Assembly: GCA_004352715.1 (NCBI GenBank)
Contig: SCFE01000036.1
Coordinates: forward strand, 1,555,632-1,619,631
Reading direction: 5' to 3'
DNA from: Hofstenia miamia
Taxonomy: Eukaryota; Xenacoelomorpha; Acoela
Length of the DNA: 64,000 bases
Position numbers and translations under genes: made by a program. Each line of letters begins with the position of its first letter. Position 1 is the stretch's first letter. This document shows, piece after piece, positions 1 to 11,007 of this stretch. The notes under the pieces were generated by a model. It did not search any database. It saw only the letters and a list, made by a program, of their open reading frames with translations, and had not been told where the DNA came from.

Positions 1-413
1 AGTTGTTCGTGTAGCATGGGCTTTAGTTCCACTTCTTTGAAAATCTGTCAAGTGACACAGCAGCAAGATGCTTTGAAGTAATTAGCTTGCATATACAGTA
101 CTTTGGGGGTAGTTGGTGTGTGCATGGGGTTAAGAAAACATTATTAAATAAACAAAGACATCAAACAAATCTAAATATATTTTGAAGATCTGAATTACTA
201 AAAGAAAAAGTTCGGGAGCATTTCTCTAATANCAACTAAAATCGTTCGTGTAGCACCCCCTCCCCAATTTTTGTCTAAAACTAATTAAATGACTAAAGTT
301 GTTCGTGTAGCATACCAAATTAACAAAAAAAGCTGGCGACAAAAGTTGTTCGTTCGGACGACAGAAATTGGTGACAAACGTTGGCGACAAAAGTTGTTCG
401 TGTAGCATGGGCT
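1..413. repeat. Cluster of a short repeated motif
   Basis: The 16-base motif gttgttcgtgtagcat or a close variant occurs at about 2-17, 243-255, 298-313, 345-354 (partial) and 393-408. The copies at both ends are followed by the same 'gggcttta'. Copies near 330 and 381 are preceded by 'ggcgacaaaag'. The spacing is irregular. It looks like the degraded interior of a larger interspersed repeat whose left end lies outside the window. No coding potential was recognised. A single n at 232 lies inside it. Confidence 0.6.
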
Positions 414-1248
414 TTATTTTCAATAATGGTATATTTGAGAGCAAAATCAAATATTATACATAAACAATTTTACACACGTGGCGCAGGTTTGATAGAAGCA
501 CGTCACGCGTCACCTCAGTTTTGTATGATATGTTACATGCATTCAACGGTGTATATAAATCTATTTAAATATATATTTTTAAAAAAAATATATATATTTC
601 ATATTTTAAAACTTGAAAAATAAATTATTTAAATATATTTTAAAATATTATAAGGAAAAGAATATTCTTCAATGATATTTAATTCAATATTTCCCCAAGA
701 GTATTGTCATTCCAATACGACTTGTTATAATATAAAAACAGAACTTATTCCAAATTAATTGGCAAATTCTTTTTTCTTTGGTTTGCTAAGACAAAAGTCT
801 TTTTGTAATTGTGATACCAAATATTATAGATATATCTGAGAAAATGGATTGCGACGGAAAAATAAATATATTATAATTTAAATTTTTGCAAAATAAATCA
901 TTTATGTAGATTATTGCCAATATATTTAAATTATAAATATTTATATACACTCCCGCATGCATTTAAATGAGAAACAGAATTTTTATTATAAAGCATAAAG
1001 TGCAAGGCTGTCGCTATAATAATTATTTTCAATTTATTTTTTGGTGTAAAAACATTACGGTCATATATTTTAAAATGAACGTCTATTGCAATCATGTATA
1101 GAGAGCGGGTTTATTTTGCTCTACGTAACCCCATATTTTTTCGGTCTGTTGTATTGATTTGAAAATAAAAAACATGTCAGAATGACAATTTTTGTTTTTC
1201 CTAATTAGTTGTGAGGTGACGCACATTGCGTCACATCAGCTACGCCAT

Positions 1249-1282
<34 letters not shown>

Positions 1283-2819
1283 GTAGACATCAAAAACTTA
1301 CAATTAACCTCACATATGCCTACTTTGTTTGGATAGGCCAAAGCCATTTCTCCTTTATAACATTTCCTAAAAACGTCAACACTAGAATTACAAGAAAATA
1401 ATTAATAACAGTATTAAAATGTTAAATATTTGTTTTAACACCGTCAATCACCATCGTCATATATTAATTCGCTAGTTTTAAGTTACATATTGCAGTCAAT
1501 CTTAATTCTTGTTTTCACTATGTAGTTTTATAATAACAATTTAATTAATTTTGTGGTGTTGAACAACCTATGTGTAAACTATGGCAGAGTAGAGGACTCA
1601 TTAAGTAATAAATATTATATATCTAAATTAAGAGCACCACATATAAAAATGAGCACTTGCACTTGGGTTGGGAAAAATTTTTTTATTAAAAAAAACGCCT
1701 TAAACATTTTTTTCTATTAAAAACAGTGTTTTCAAACACCCGAACAATTAATAAGAAAAAACGACTTTACATGAAAAGCTTTATTTTTTCTGCATGACTG
1801 ATGGGACAAAGGTAATTTTTTTGGAGTTTTTAATGCGAAAGACGATATTGCAGCTCCGTCTGAGAGTTCCATCATGCTGAAGCCCCTTTCTTTCGAAGCA
1901 GAGCGTGGCACAAGCTACGGCGGGGATGTAATTCACCGCTCGCTTGATATGTTTATTATACATTACATTACAAAATACAATTACAACTACAATAACATTC
2001 AACGTCTAAAATTTTACGCGCCATTGCCATAATAAAAAACACTTTAAAAAAACATCAATAAAAACAGGTGTTTTAAAACATGTTTTAAAATGTGTTTTAA
2101 CAAGGGTATTTTTTATTTGCCAATCCTGGCTTACATACTAAATGAATAAGCCATATTTAGTATTTCACATTTAACTCCAGCTTCAACGAACTTGTATATT
2201 TTCCTTGAATATTTAAATGCAGATTATCAAAGTGAAATCCTGTGAAAGCTTTGTTTGCATAAGAAACCACAACAAAACTCAAGTAATCTTAGAATCAATA
2301 AAATGTATTATCATACTCACGGAAAAATAGTTATCTAATGCACATGATGTCCCAGATGCATAGCTAGATTGATTTATAGTTATTACATCTTTGTAATAGC
2401 AAATTTTAGTTGGGGGTTTCGACACCATCTAGTTGTTTCATGTGAATGTTAATGTTAGATATTTACAATGTTGAATAACTTAGCAAAAAAATAAAATTAC
2501 TCACGTTTTTGACTTAGACATGATAAAGATAGTGAATTTGTGATTGAATCACAAACGTAATTAGTGGTTTCCACAGTTGGAAAAATCCCTAATTTTTTTC
2601 AACTTTCATTTGCTTAACGTCAATTACAATGAACTCAATGATTTATAAACATAGAGGCTTTTTAATAGAATGTATGCTTTCTTTGGTTTGTAATTGTTGG
2701 TAGTTGTCCTAACCTTAATCAACCTGGTCTCCTTTAAAATATAAATGGATAAACCACTTCAAAGAATTTTCATAAGACTTTTTAGTAAATTGTACGAAAT
2801 TTGTCCAAACATAATTCAG
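414..2819. other. AT-rich non-coding stretch
   Basis: No gene was recognised here. The sequence is AT-rich with a (TA)n run at 1248-1280. Short open frames on either strand show no conserved motif. The segment 1640-2110 holds homopolymer-rich, partly self-similar sequence (repeated tgttttaaaa-like words), which may be a decayed repeat. Confidence 0.5.
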
Positions 2820-2950
2820 TTTTGATATTGATATATGTTGCTACTGCACCGTACACGAGTGCAATTTGATAGGAGCAAAAATCATCTATTGGCTATTCTC
2901 GAGATATTGATGAATATTGATTGATCTTTTTTTGTGAAAAATGCAAAAAT
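2820..2950 (+). repeat. Dispersed repeat, inverted partner at 9095-9225
   Basis: About 125 bases match the reverse complement of 9095-9225 with few differences. Shared blocks include 'gatattgatatatgtt', 'actgcaccgtac' and 'atctattggctattctcgag' in the same order. The two copies lie 6.3 kb apart in opposite orientation. They could be diverged ends of one old composite element or two insertions of one repeat family. I cannot decide from one pair. Confidence 0.7.
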
Positions 2951-3116
2951 CGGAGGAATAAAATATTGCTTTTGTCCGGCCTAGTCATTATACTAAAATC
3001 CAATGTCTATATGGTTGGTTACTTGCTTCTACTGTTCTGCACATAGTATAAAGAGAGCTTGCAAAGGTCGTCTTGTACATAGGCGGCCGCTCAATTTTCC
3101 TGCACACAATTATTGA

Positions 3117-3949
3117 AGTTACGCTTTCAAATGGATTTCCTCTTTGGACTATAAAGACGCTCTGCTGAAATTCTCAACNNNNNNNNNNNNNNNNNNNNNN
3201 NNNNNNNNNNNNNNNNNNNNNNNNNNNNNNNNNNNNNNNNNNNNNNNNNNNNNNNNNNNNNNNNNNNNNNNNNNNNNNNNNNNNNNNNNNNNNNNNNNNN
3301 NNNNNNNNNNNNNNNNNNNNNNNNNNNNNNNNNNNNNNNNNNNNNNNNNNNNNNNNNNNNNNNNNNNNNNNNNNNNNNNNNNNNNNNNNNNNNNNNNNNN
3401 NNNNNNNNNNNNNNNNNNNNNNNNNNNNNNNNNNNNNNNNNNNNNNNNNNNNNNNNNNNNNNNNNNNNNNNNNNNNNNATAAAGACGCTCTGCTGAAATT
3501 CTCAACTCTCCCGCTGTCACTCTACTTCCATGCCTGTGATCTCCTTCTATTCAATCGACTACTGACTCGCAAATTGGATCTTGATCCTTTTGATTTCATT
3601 AAGTTCTCTAATTCCTGCTGCACTCGCTCGGATGATGTTGTCACCTTCTCCATTCGTCGTACAAAGAAACATCGCACCCTTCACTCGTTTTTCAATCGTG
3701 CTTGTACTGCTGCTAATTACATCTTGACTCGCAACTCTCCAACAGTGATTGATTTCTTTTCCCCGCCACCGAGCCTCAAGAAATCTTTGATGGCTTTCCT
3801 TTTTGCTGAGCCCTTCTCCAACTTCGCCTACTCTTCCATTTGCTCCTATTTCATCTCCTGTGACTGTCCTCGCTGCCGTAAAACTTGACTTGTTTTNTGT
3901 ATGCCTTTAGCGGCTAAATAAAGTCATTGATTATTATTATTATTATTAT
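3117..3949 (+). mobile_element. LINE (non-LTR retrotransposon) 3' end, truncated
   Basis: The plus strand encodes the C-terminal tail of a non-LTR retrotransposon ORF2, including '[18 protein letters not shown]', a block with '[12 protein letters not shown]', and a final Cys motif 'CDCPRCRKT' before the stop at 3885. An 'aaataaagt' signal and an (ATT)n tail at 3933-3949 mark the 3' end, as in LINE clades that end in short microsatellites. The same tail protein occurs at 22,526-23,335 and, more decayed, at 25,280-25,570, so this is one family. The copy is 5'-truncated. The 300-N gap at 3179-3478 is flanked on both sides by the same 28 bases, so it is probably not real missing sequence. A single n sits at 3897. 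Confidence 0.8.
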
Positions 3950-4139
3950 AACATAAATTATATTCATTCATTTAATTGCACAGTGCTTGTGGTTTTTCAT
4001 TGTGCCAACCATGATGAGTCACAACCAACGTGCTATAGATCAAATCGAAGTAAAGTATCTATTGTATTTATGCAAAAAGCAAAATATCTTGTAACACATC
4101 TGGTTGAAAGGCAAATACAAGATTTTTTATTGCCAATTA

Positions 4140-5615
4140 TGATAGCAATGATGCTTGTCTGATGAATTGAATACGTGGTAAATGTTGCTGTGACCTCGCT
4201 ATTATTGCAAGTAGGAAAGAAAACGCAGAACATGCTTCCAGAGGTCTTTGACCTTTTACAGACCGCCCCCGAATATTATCGTTTGATGCCGCGACTGATC
4301 TAAATAGACTACAAATGTCTACCGGTATATCAAATACATCAATGAAGACCAAAGTCATACCTTTCATGAGATCCCAATTCGGAAGAAATCAAATTCAAAC
4401 CGAAGCTGAAAAGTTCTTACAGCAAAGGGATCGTGAGTTGATTGACTTCTTGAATTTAGCAGATGTACATTATGATATGGCGAATGACTGACTATCCACA
4501 TGATATTTCATTTGTATATTGCAATGATTTGTACAGTCTGATTTTGCGTATTTGCTCAGAAAGAAGAATCAGTATAGAGGCCGCAGTAATTAAAATCGGA
4601 ATTGATGGTGGGGGAGATTTTCTTAGTTTGTCTGACAATTTTGAAAAAAGAACAGCCCCAGTACCTCGCAAAAAATTCATCAGTTCTCTGGTTTCAAAAA
4701 ATTGATCATACTTTTTCTTGCACCTGAGGTTCCATAGACTCATGATTATTTGAAGACTGTACTTGACCTTATTCTTGTCGATAAGCTGCCCACAAATTTC
4801 ACTTCTGCCGTTGATATAAAACTTGCGAACAATTTGGGTGGTCTTCAAAGCCATAGCAGTTCATATGCTTCCTTTTGGTGTGAGGCTCCAAAGTAAAAAT
4901 TTTGTGATATTTCCAAAGCTCAAATCCATGTCATACGATCTCTTGGATCTGTCAAGGAGGACGCTAAAAATTTTAGGGCTTCATTACAACTAGATGCAAA
5001 TAATACACAAGCAGGGCACTTAAAAATTTGTGTAAACGAACCTCTTATTGTCTGGTACGATTGTGATATATTCATTGACAAACTGTCGCCTAAAGAATTG
5101 CATTTACTTTTCAGATTAAAGAATAGATTGCTCAAAGGTTTGCAAGACTCACATGGAGCTACTGCCGATGAATAGTTAGCTCGAGTTGGTATACAAATGC
5201 CAAAACTTCATCCCGGCGAATTAAATGGAAACATGTGCCGTCGACTACTTCAAAAAGCTAATGCACTTTATCAAAGTATTACTTCGAAAATCTAACTGAT
5301 CTTGATATCATTGCAGCGTTCAATTTGAATGTTCGAGATTGTTTTGGGGATACATTAAATACTTCTTTCAAAGAATCAATTCAGCATTTTACGTCAGCTG
5401 TTAACAGTTTTGTTCGTTTTGGGCAACAGACCTCCGAAATGGTCCATTGCAGTTATTGAATCAATGCGGAAAAGTGAGCACCAATCACAAAGATTATGGA
5501 AATCACTTACTAGAAACAGTGGTAAGATACAATGGACGCCATGTTCAATATCTGAGTTATCGTGCAAGTTAAGAAGCATTCTCTTGCAATTTTTATTAAT
5601 GTCAGTATGAAAAAG
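4140..5615 (+). pseudogene. Decayed orphan transposon-like gene ('IGIDGGG' family)
   Basis: Broken plus-strand reading frames contain blocks I recognise from a family of uncharacterised, repeated invertebrate proteins. In order they are a region with 'ILSFDAATDLNRLQM' (about 4270), 'VIKIGIDGGGDFL' (about 4590), 'DIKLANNLGGLQSHSSSYAS' (about 4815-4875) followed by 'FWCEAP', and 'KLSPKELHLLFRLKNRLLKG' (about 5082-5140). A later piece near 5300 reads 'AAFNLNVRDCFGDTL'. Stops and frameshifts separate the blocks, so it is not functional. The family's mechanism is unknown to me; the multi-copy habit suggests a mobile element. No terminal repeats were identified. The family call rests on memory of the motifs. 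Confidence 0.5.
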
Positions 5616-5734
5616 AGCTGTCATTTCTGTTTTCTATAAATTTCATGAATTTATAATATTTGCATTTTAAAATTTTCATTGCATTTTCTATTAAAGTTTT
5701 TATTTCATACTTTATGAAAAGGCATTTTATACTA

Positions 5735-7169
5735 CAGGGTGTCCTGTTTTAAATTGAAAAAGTAAATTGTGTGTTAATGAGCCGAAAGTGCATGATTTTG
5801 ATTGGATGATTTAATCAAACTGTTTTACTGGTATGTGGATTTGTTTATGTATTGTAATTTTCATCAACAAATTTATTTTTTAGAAAATGAATGACAGTTT
5901 AAACTCGGTTAGTCAAANNNNNNNNNNNNNNNNNNNNNNNNNNNNNNNNNNNNNNNNNNNNNNNNNNNNNNNNNNNNNNNNNNNNNNNNNNNNNNNNNNN
6001 NNNNNNNNNNNNNNNNNNNNNNNNNNNNNNNNNNNNNNNNNNNNNNNNNNNNNNNNNNNNNNNNNNNNNNNNNNNNNNNNNNNNNNNNNNNNNNNNNNNN
6101 NNNNNNNNNNNNNNNNNNNNNNNNNNNNNNNNNNNNNNNNNNNNNNNNNNNNNNNNNNNNNNNNNNNNNNNNNNNNNNNNNNNNNNNNNNNNNNNNNNNN
6201 NNNNNNNNNNNNNNNNNNNNNNNNNNNNNNNNNNNNNNNNNNNNNNNNNNNNNNNNNNNNNNNNNNNNNNNNNNNNNNNNNNNNNNNNNNNNNNNNNNNN
6301 NNNNNNNNNNNNNNNNNNNNNNNNNNNNNNNNNNNNNNNNNNNNNNNNNNNNNNNNNNNNNNNNNNNNNNNNNNNNNNNNNNNNNNNNNNNNNNNNNNNN
6401 NNNNNNNNNNNNNNNNNNNNNNNNNNNNNNNNNNNNNNNNNNNNNNNNNNNNNNNNNNNNNNNNNNNNNNNNNNNNNNNNNNNNNNNNNNNNNNNNNNNN
6501 NNNNNNNNNNNNNNNNNNNNNNNNNNNNNNNNNNNNNNNNNNNNNNNNNNNNNNNNNNNNNNNNNNNNNNNNNNNNNNNNNNNNNNNNNNNNNNNNNNNN
6601 NNNNNNNNNNNNNNNNNNNNNNNNNNNNNNNNNNNNNNNNNNNNNNNNNNNNNNNNNNNNNNNNNNNNNNNNNNNNNNNNNNNNNNNNNNNNNNNNNNNN
6701 NNNNNNNNNNNNNNNNNNNNNNNNNNNNNNNNNNNNNNNNNNNNNNNNNNNNNNNNNNNNNNNNNNNNNNNNNNNNNNNNNNNNNNNNNNNNNNNNNNNN
6801 NNNNNNNNNNNNNNNNNNNNNNNNNNNNNTTGGATTTTGGGGATATGTGAAAGGAAAGGTTTGTGCACAAAGTCACAATAGCATTCAATCTGTCAAAGAA
6901 TGCATAGAAGATGTTGTCGAATCTCTTTCACCACATTTTTACTCAAACACCATTGATAATATCATCACGCGTTGCGAACTGTGCATTCAGAACGAAGGTG
7001 ATTTATTTGAATAATTAACATTTTTTGTGTATTGCTTATGTGTTACATTTTTTACAATAAATAAATCCCCGGCTTTCATCTTTCATTTGACATAAAGCAC
7101 AACAATTTTTGATTGTAAATGCAAAAGTTTTCCACAATTTACTTTTTCAATTTAAAACAGGACATCCTG
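5735..7169 (+). mobile_element. Mariner/IS630-type DNA transposon with ~40-bp TIRs
   Basis: The sequence at 5732-5771 is the reverse complement of 7133-7172 with one mismatch over 40 bases. It reads CAGGGTGTCCTG at the left tip, and TA dinucleotides at 5733-5734 and 7170-7171 fit the TA target duplication of Tc1/mariner elements. The interior starts with an ATG at 5887, then a 912-N gap (5918-6829). After it an open frame at 6830-7014 reads 'GFWGYVKGKVCAQ' and ends in 'CIQNEGDLFE'. That is the usual end of mariner-like transposases (FWG.lK, then a helical tail and 'GdhFe'). The catalytic core lies in the gap, so activity cannot be judged. Total length of 1.43 kb, if the gap size is right, fits a complete element. 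Confidence 0.8.
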
Positions 7170-7340
7170 TAGAATGTATGAGCTGTTCTCAATATGTTAA
7201 TGTGATTTTATGTTTTAAATATGTAATATTTACAGGGATGTTTAAAATGCCGAACTGCTAACGGCTATTTATAAAAATGTTGGTTATAGAAAATTTTTAT
7301 TCACACAAGATGCAACAAACGAATTGTAACAAAAAATACA

Positions 7341-8798
7341 CTAATCTGAGTCCTCCAAAGTGCTTATTTCAAAAATTTCTTTTGTAATATCTGCTTCAGT
7401 GACATCTCGTGCTGCAACATCTAAAATTTTATCAAAATTGTACCTTATAAAGAGTTCATTATCCATAGACTCCGCAGATAAGTTTGCCCGAATTCCGCTG
7501 TGGCGAGAAAATGCATGTTCAACGGCAGCTTCAGAAATGGCTATTTTCTTTACTGTATTGTATAGAAGGCGACGAAGAGGAAATCTGTCCAAAACAACTG
7601 CATCGTTTAGACAGATTATGTCCTGTAACAACTCTTTCTTCAACGAATTCAGCGTGTCGATTATTGGGCAACACTGATTTTGCCCAAGATTCAAAAACCC
7701 GTTTTTCAAAATCAGTTGGTTCATCCAACAAGTGACCCAAAATATCATCATTTGTGCGTTGTATATATGGAGCTGGTTTTAAATTGCTTCCATCGTTTTT
7801 GGAAAACTTTTTCCTCCAAAATAGCTTTTGTTTTTGTGGGCAACGCAGGGTTATTGAGCCATGCGTCATGTATTGAATGAAATGCAGTGATAACGTCAAA
7901 AACATTGGAGTTGTCCTTTTGAACGTTCATTAGATGTTTACAAACTTCATTAAGGATCTGTTTTGTTTGCTCGAACTAAACCACTTCTAATTCAGTACAC
8001 ACATTTTTGGTCAAAGCAAGGCATAAACTGTCTTATCTAGCTGTCCATCTTGTCGGTGAATATCTAGGTAGGAGCTTTTTGCGTACCATTCCATCTAATA
8101 TTGACAGCGATTCTTTTGCAATGTCCACTTGCACAAAAACATCTTTAACGATTAAATTCAAAAGATGAGCACTACACCTCGCGTTCAGTATTTGGGGGTT
8201 CTCTTCGTGAATCAACTGTAGACCTCCTTTAATATTTCTTGCATAATCCGCAACTATTGCTACGATTCTGCTGCCTACCAAAGTGGAAATGGACTGATGT
8301 AACAAATTCCGAAAATCCACTGCAAGTTTTGACGACAGAACGGCACTCGATAGGTAAAATATCTTCTTACCATTCCACACGAGGATGCAAACATGTTGTT
8401 TGGAAACACTGTCAGTCCAACCATCCAACAATAGCGTAACAAACTGTCCTTTCATTTTATGACGAGATTTAACTGCACATCCATATGCCCATTGAAAGAA
8501 TTCATCTTCAACAATATCATGTGGAAGAACATGTGATGAACAGCATGCGGCAATTGCTTGTCGGTCTAAAGCTGATAAATTTGGTAATCTACTCTTGCTT
8601 GCTGGTACAAGGTAATTCGATATCTTTGCAATTTTGGTAGGAACTTTTTCTTCAAAAATTTCAAGATGCTTTGCCTTAATGGTTTTGCAAATTAGAAGAA
8701 TGTTTTTTCGCTGACTCGTACGTAATCTTCGTTGAACACAAATTGCACGAGCGTTTTTTTTCACCAGCAAGCGCAAAGTGTTTTTCATACGAAGACAT
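7341..8798 (-). pseudogene. hAT-superfamily transposase remnant with BED finger
   Basis: Minus-strand frames together give a hAT transposase. Near the start (8798 downward) one frame reads 'KRSCNLCST' and then a spaced His pair, a BED zinc finger. The next frame (8788-8033) carries 'LLLDGWTDSVSKQHV' and 'NARCSAHLLNLIVKDVF', typical of the DUF659/hAT RNase H-like core. The end (7751-7341) has 'EAAVEHAFSRHSGIRANLS' and 'LFIRYNFDKI', the hAT C-terminal dimerisation region. At least three frame changes are needed, so it is dead. A CAGGGATG-like sequence at 7227 could be a terminal end, but no matching right end was found. Confidence 0.75.
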
Positions 8799-8894
8799 GA
8801 CAGAAGAAACTGAAATAAAACCCGCGTAAATTACACAGCATCGTGTAAATGAATCACACTGAATTTAAATTCTACATTAACGGCAGTTTGCTGT

Positions 8895-8908
8895 GCACGG
8901 CGCCGTGC
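8895..8908. repeat. 14-bp perfect GC-rich palindrome
   Basis: GCACGGCGCCGTGC is a perfect palindrome in an AT-rich setting, just outside the 5' end of the hAT remnant. It may belong to that element's subterminal region. There is no functional evidence. Confidence 0.5.
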
Positions 8909-9094
8909 CGTTTCCATACTTGAATATACATAATTAATAATTTTCTCGTAAATAAGTAATGGGAAACTTTAATAATGCATCTGATTTTTTTTGTAGAAGA
9001 CACATAGTAACACAGTCTGTCAATATTGGGTGTGAACTATTTTCCTGCTTTGTAAAGAAACGAATGTATTGACAAACGCTTATTCCTTAGATTT

Positions 9095-9225
9095 TGGGAT
9101 TTATCACAAAAAATCAATCAATATTAATCAATATCTCGAGAATAGCCAATAGATGATTGTTGCCACCTATCACAATGCACTCAAGTACGGTGCAGTAACA
9201 TATATCAATATCAAAGCTGAAGTAT
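9095..9225 (-). repeat. Dispersed repeat, inverted partner of 2820-2950
   Basis: Reverse-complement match to 2820-2950 (see that entry). It contains 'ctcgagaatagccaatagat' and 'gtacggtgcagt'. It lies between the two hAT-like remnants. Confidence 0.7.
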
Positions 9226-9359
9226 TTCTGTAACCTTACAGCTTCTAGCCGCCGAGTGAAATGTTTTTGCATGCTGTCTTTATTTATTTTATAATGAAAT
9301 TTATACTGCTCCATTGAATTTTTGTTTGCATAGCGTATTGTTTTGTAGTGTGTAGCTGC

Positions 9360-10250
9360 AATATTGTAATCTATTCAAGGTTGCAAATGGTTAAAATAGG
9401 CAGATCAGATGCGAGTAAAATTGTTGAAGCAGAGCATTCCTTTTCGACAGAATTCAATTCAAACAATGGACAACTATTTGTAAAATTGTGTTTCAAATGT
9501 AACATTCAACAAGCAATTTCTTATCCATCGGCATCCCTTTGAATTACGGATACAGCAAGATATAATACCTACGCCATGAAGACATTGAATGAATATTATT
9601 CTTCGTCGTTATCAATAACATCGGCTTCCTATCTTATCCATAATTGTGCTTTGAAAATACGCAGTAATTTTGAAAATGTGGACAATTTTATTTCAAGAGT
9701 CCAAGCAATCACTACTAAAAATAACAACAAAGCCTATATGCAGATGGTCAAGTTGATTAGCAGCTTCACTTTATTACTCAGAAAAGATTCCTGAGGTGCG
9801 CAAAATAGTGGAAGATATGGAAAGCACAGGTGTACTCACTGAAAAAGCAAAAAAGCCCTTACAAAAAACATTTCGAATGATTTAATACATATCAGCAATG
9901 TTACAGATAAATTATTGATTTATTGGAGAAAACGAAAGAGAGAAGATACACTATTAAACACGTCTAGAATGATTTCCAGAAGATATTGACTGAAAACAAC
10001 CTATATCAATTGAAATCTTATCTGGAACAACGTCATGTGCATTTCAAAAATTGTCCAGATAGAAAATTAAATTATTCGATTTTTGATGGAATGTTCAATG
10101 ACAAGCTGCGCCGTTGAACGCCCTATTTCGCAACTCGGAAAGTGCTTCAAAAAGTATCGCAACTTCAGTACAGAAAACCTTGAAAACAACGTTTTGGTAC
10201 TCTTTAACGCAAACTTACTGAAACTAAGCTTCGAAATGTTTCAAAAAGTT
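9360..10250 (+). pseudogene. Second hAT-like (CGGBP1-type) transposase remnant
   Basis: Short plus-strand open pieces line up with a small BED-finger/hAT-like protein. The first (9348-9542) has 'FSTEFNSNNGQLFVKLCFKC', a degraded BED-type start. The middle (9576-9794) has 'NFENVDNFISRVQAITTKN'. The last (10083-10310) has 'SCAVERPISQLGKCFKKYRN' followed by 'FSTENLENNVL', resembling the hAT C-terminal 'ER.FS...' block. Stops and frameshifts interrupt it throughout. It is convergent with the hAT remnant at 7341-8798 but a different family. Confidence 0.5.
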
Positions 10251-10504
10251 ACCATTATATTACTTTTTTCTTTTCTTAAACATGGCACGGTCGCATTATG
10301 TTACACGTGAACCGCCTCAGTTATGAGCTGTTACTGCAATAACATTAATATTATTGCACATTGCATTGAATGTGATATTTGAACAATAAACAAACCATAA
10401 TTCTAAATTTCATACATTTAAAAATTTATTCTTGGAATAACTAAACAAGTGAACTTGCCTAAATGAAAATTTCGCCGCATTACTTTAAAATTATACCTTT
10501 GCAA

Positions 10505-11006
10505 ATAATAATAATAATAATGTATTCTACCACAACGTGGTGTATACAAATAAAATGAATTAAATAAATTTACACNAGTGGCGAAAAATGCTCAGCACCA
10601 CAAGGGTTAAATAAATCTACACAGAGAGAAAAAATGAACGAAGGAAATTAGTGACAGGAGGAACAGGTACAGAAAGGGAAAAGATCGCATTTATAATGAA
10701 GACCATGTTGAGATACGGAAGAAAGAAGGAAAGAGGAGCTGACTTTTAAAAATACGAGGGTTAGACTAGAGATCAATTTCCAGATTAGAGGTAATGAAGT
10801 TAGCAAGAGGGATTATGCGGAAGAAATAGTTGTGAGAACAAATAGCTTTATTAATGCGGGAGGGTTGAAACAAGACATAAGAGGAAGAACGAGAATAATA
10901 TGTAGGATTAGAGAATTTGAGGAAGTTGGAAAAATCGAAATCATATGTGTCAAGAAGTAGTTTGTTCAGAAAAGTGAGATCTAAAAACTTGAGGTACAGG
11001 GAAATT
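10505..11006 (-). mobile_element. LINE 3' fragment on minus strand
   Basis: On the minus strand a decayed frame reads 'NKAICSHNYFFRIIPLANF' and related C-terminal RT-tail residues, and the segment ends in an (ATT)n tail (10506-10521 read in reverse). That is the layout of the other LINE copies in this window, but the protein is a different family. Single n positions at 10576 and 11007 mark likely contig joins at its edges. Heavily mutated. Confidence 0.5.
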
Positions 11007-11007
11007 N

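Noticed and set aside
3061-3100. NotI-like GCGGCCGC at about 3083, possible vector sequence
   Set aside because: Only an isolated 8-base site in otherwise ordinary sequence. No adjoining linker or vector backbone is visible.
5887-7014. 375-codon open frame across the 912-N gap
   Set aside because: Most codons are N. Only the last ~60 residues are real sequence, and they belong to the mariner-type transposase.
8881-8910. Terminator or RNA hairpin at the GC-rich palindrome
   Set aside because: A 14-bp palindrome without a loop or U-tract in a eukaryotic transposon edge does not support a transcriptional role.
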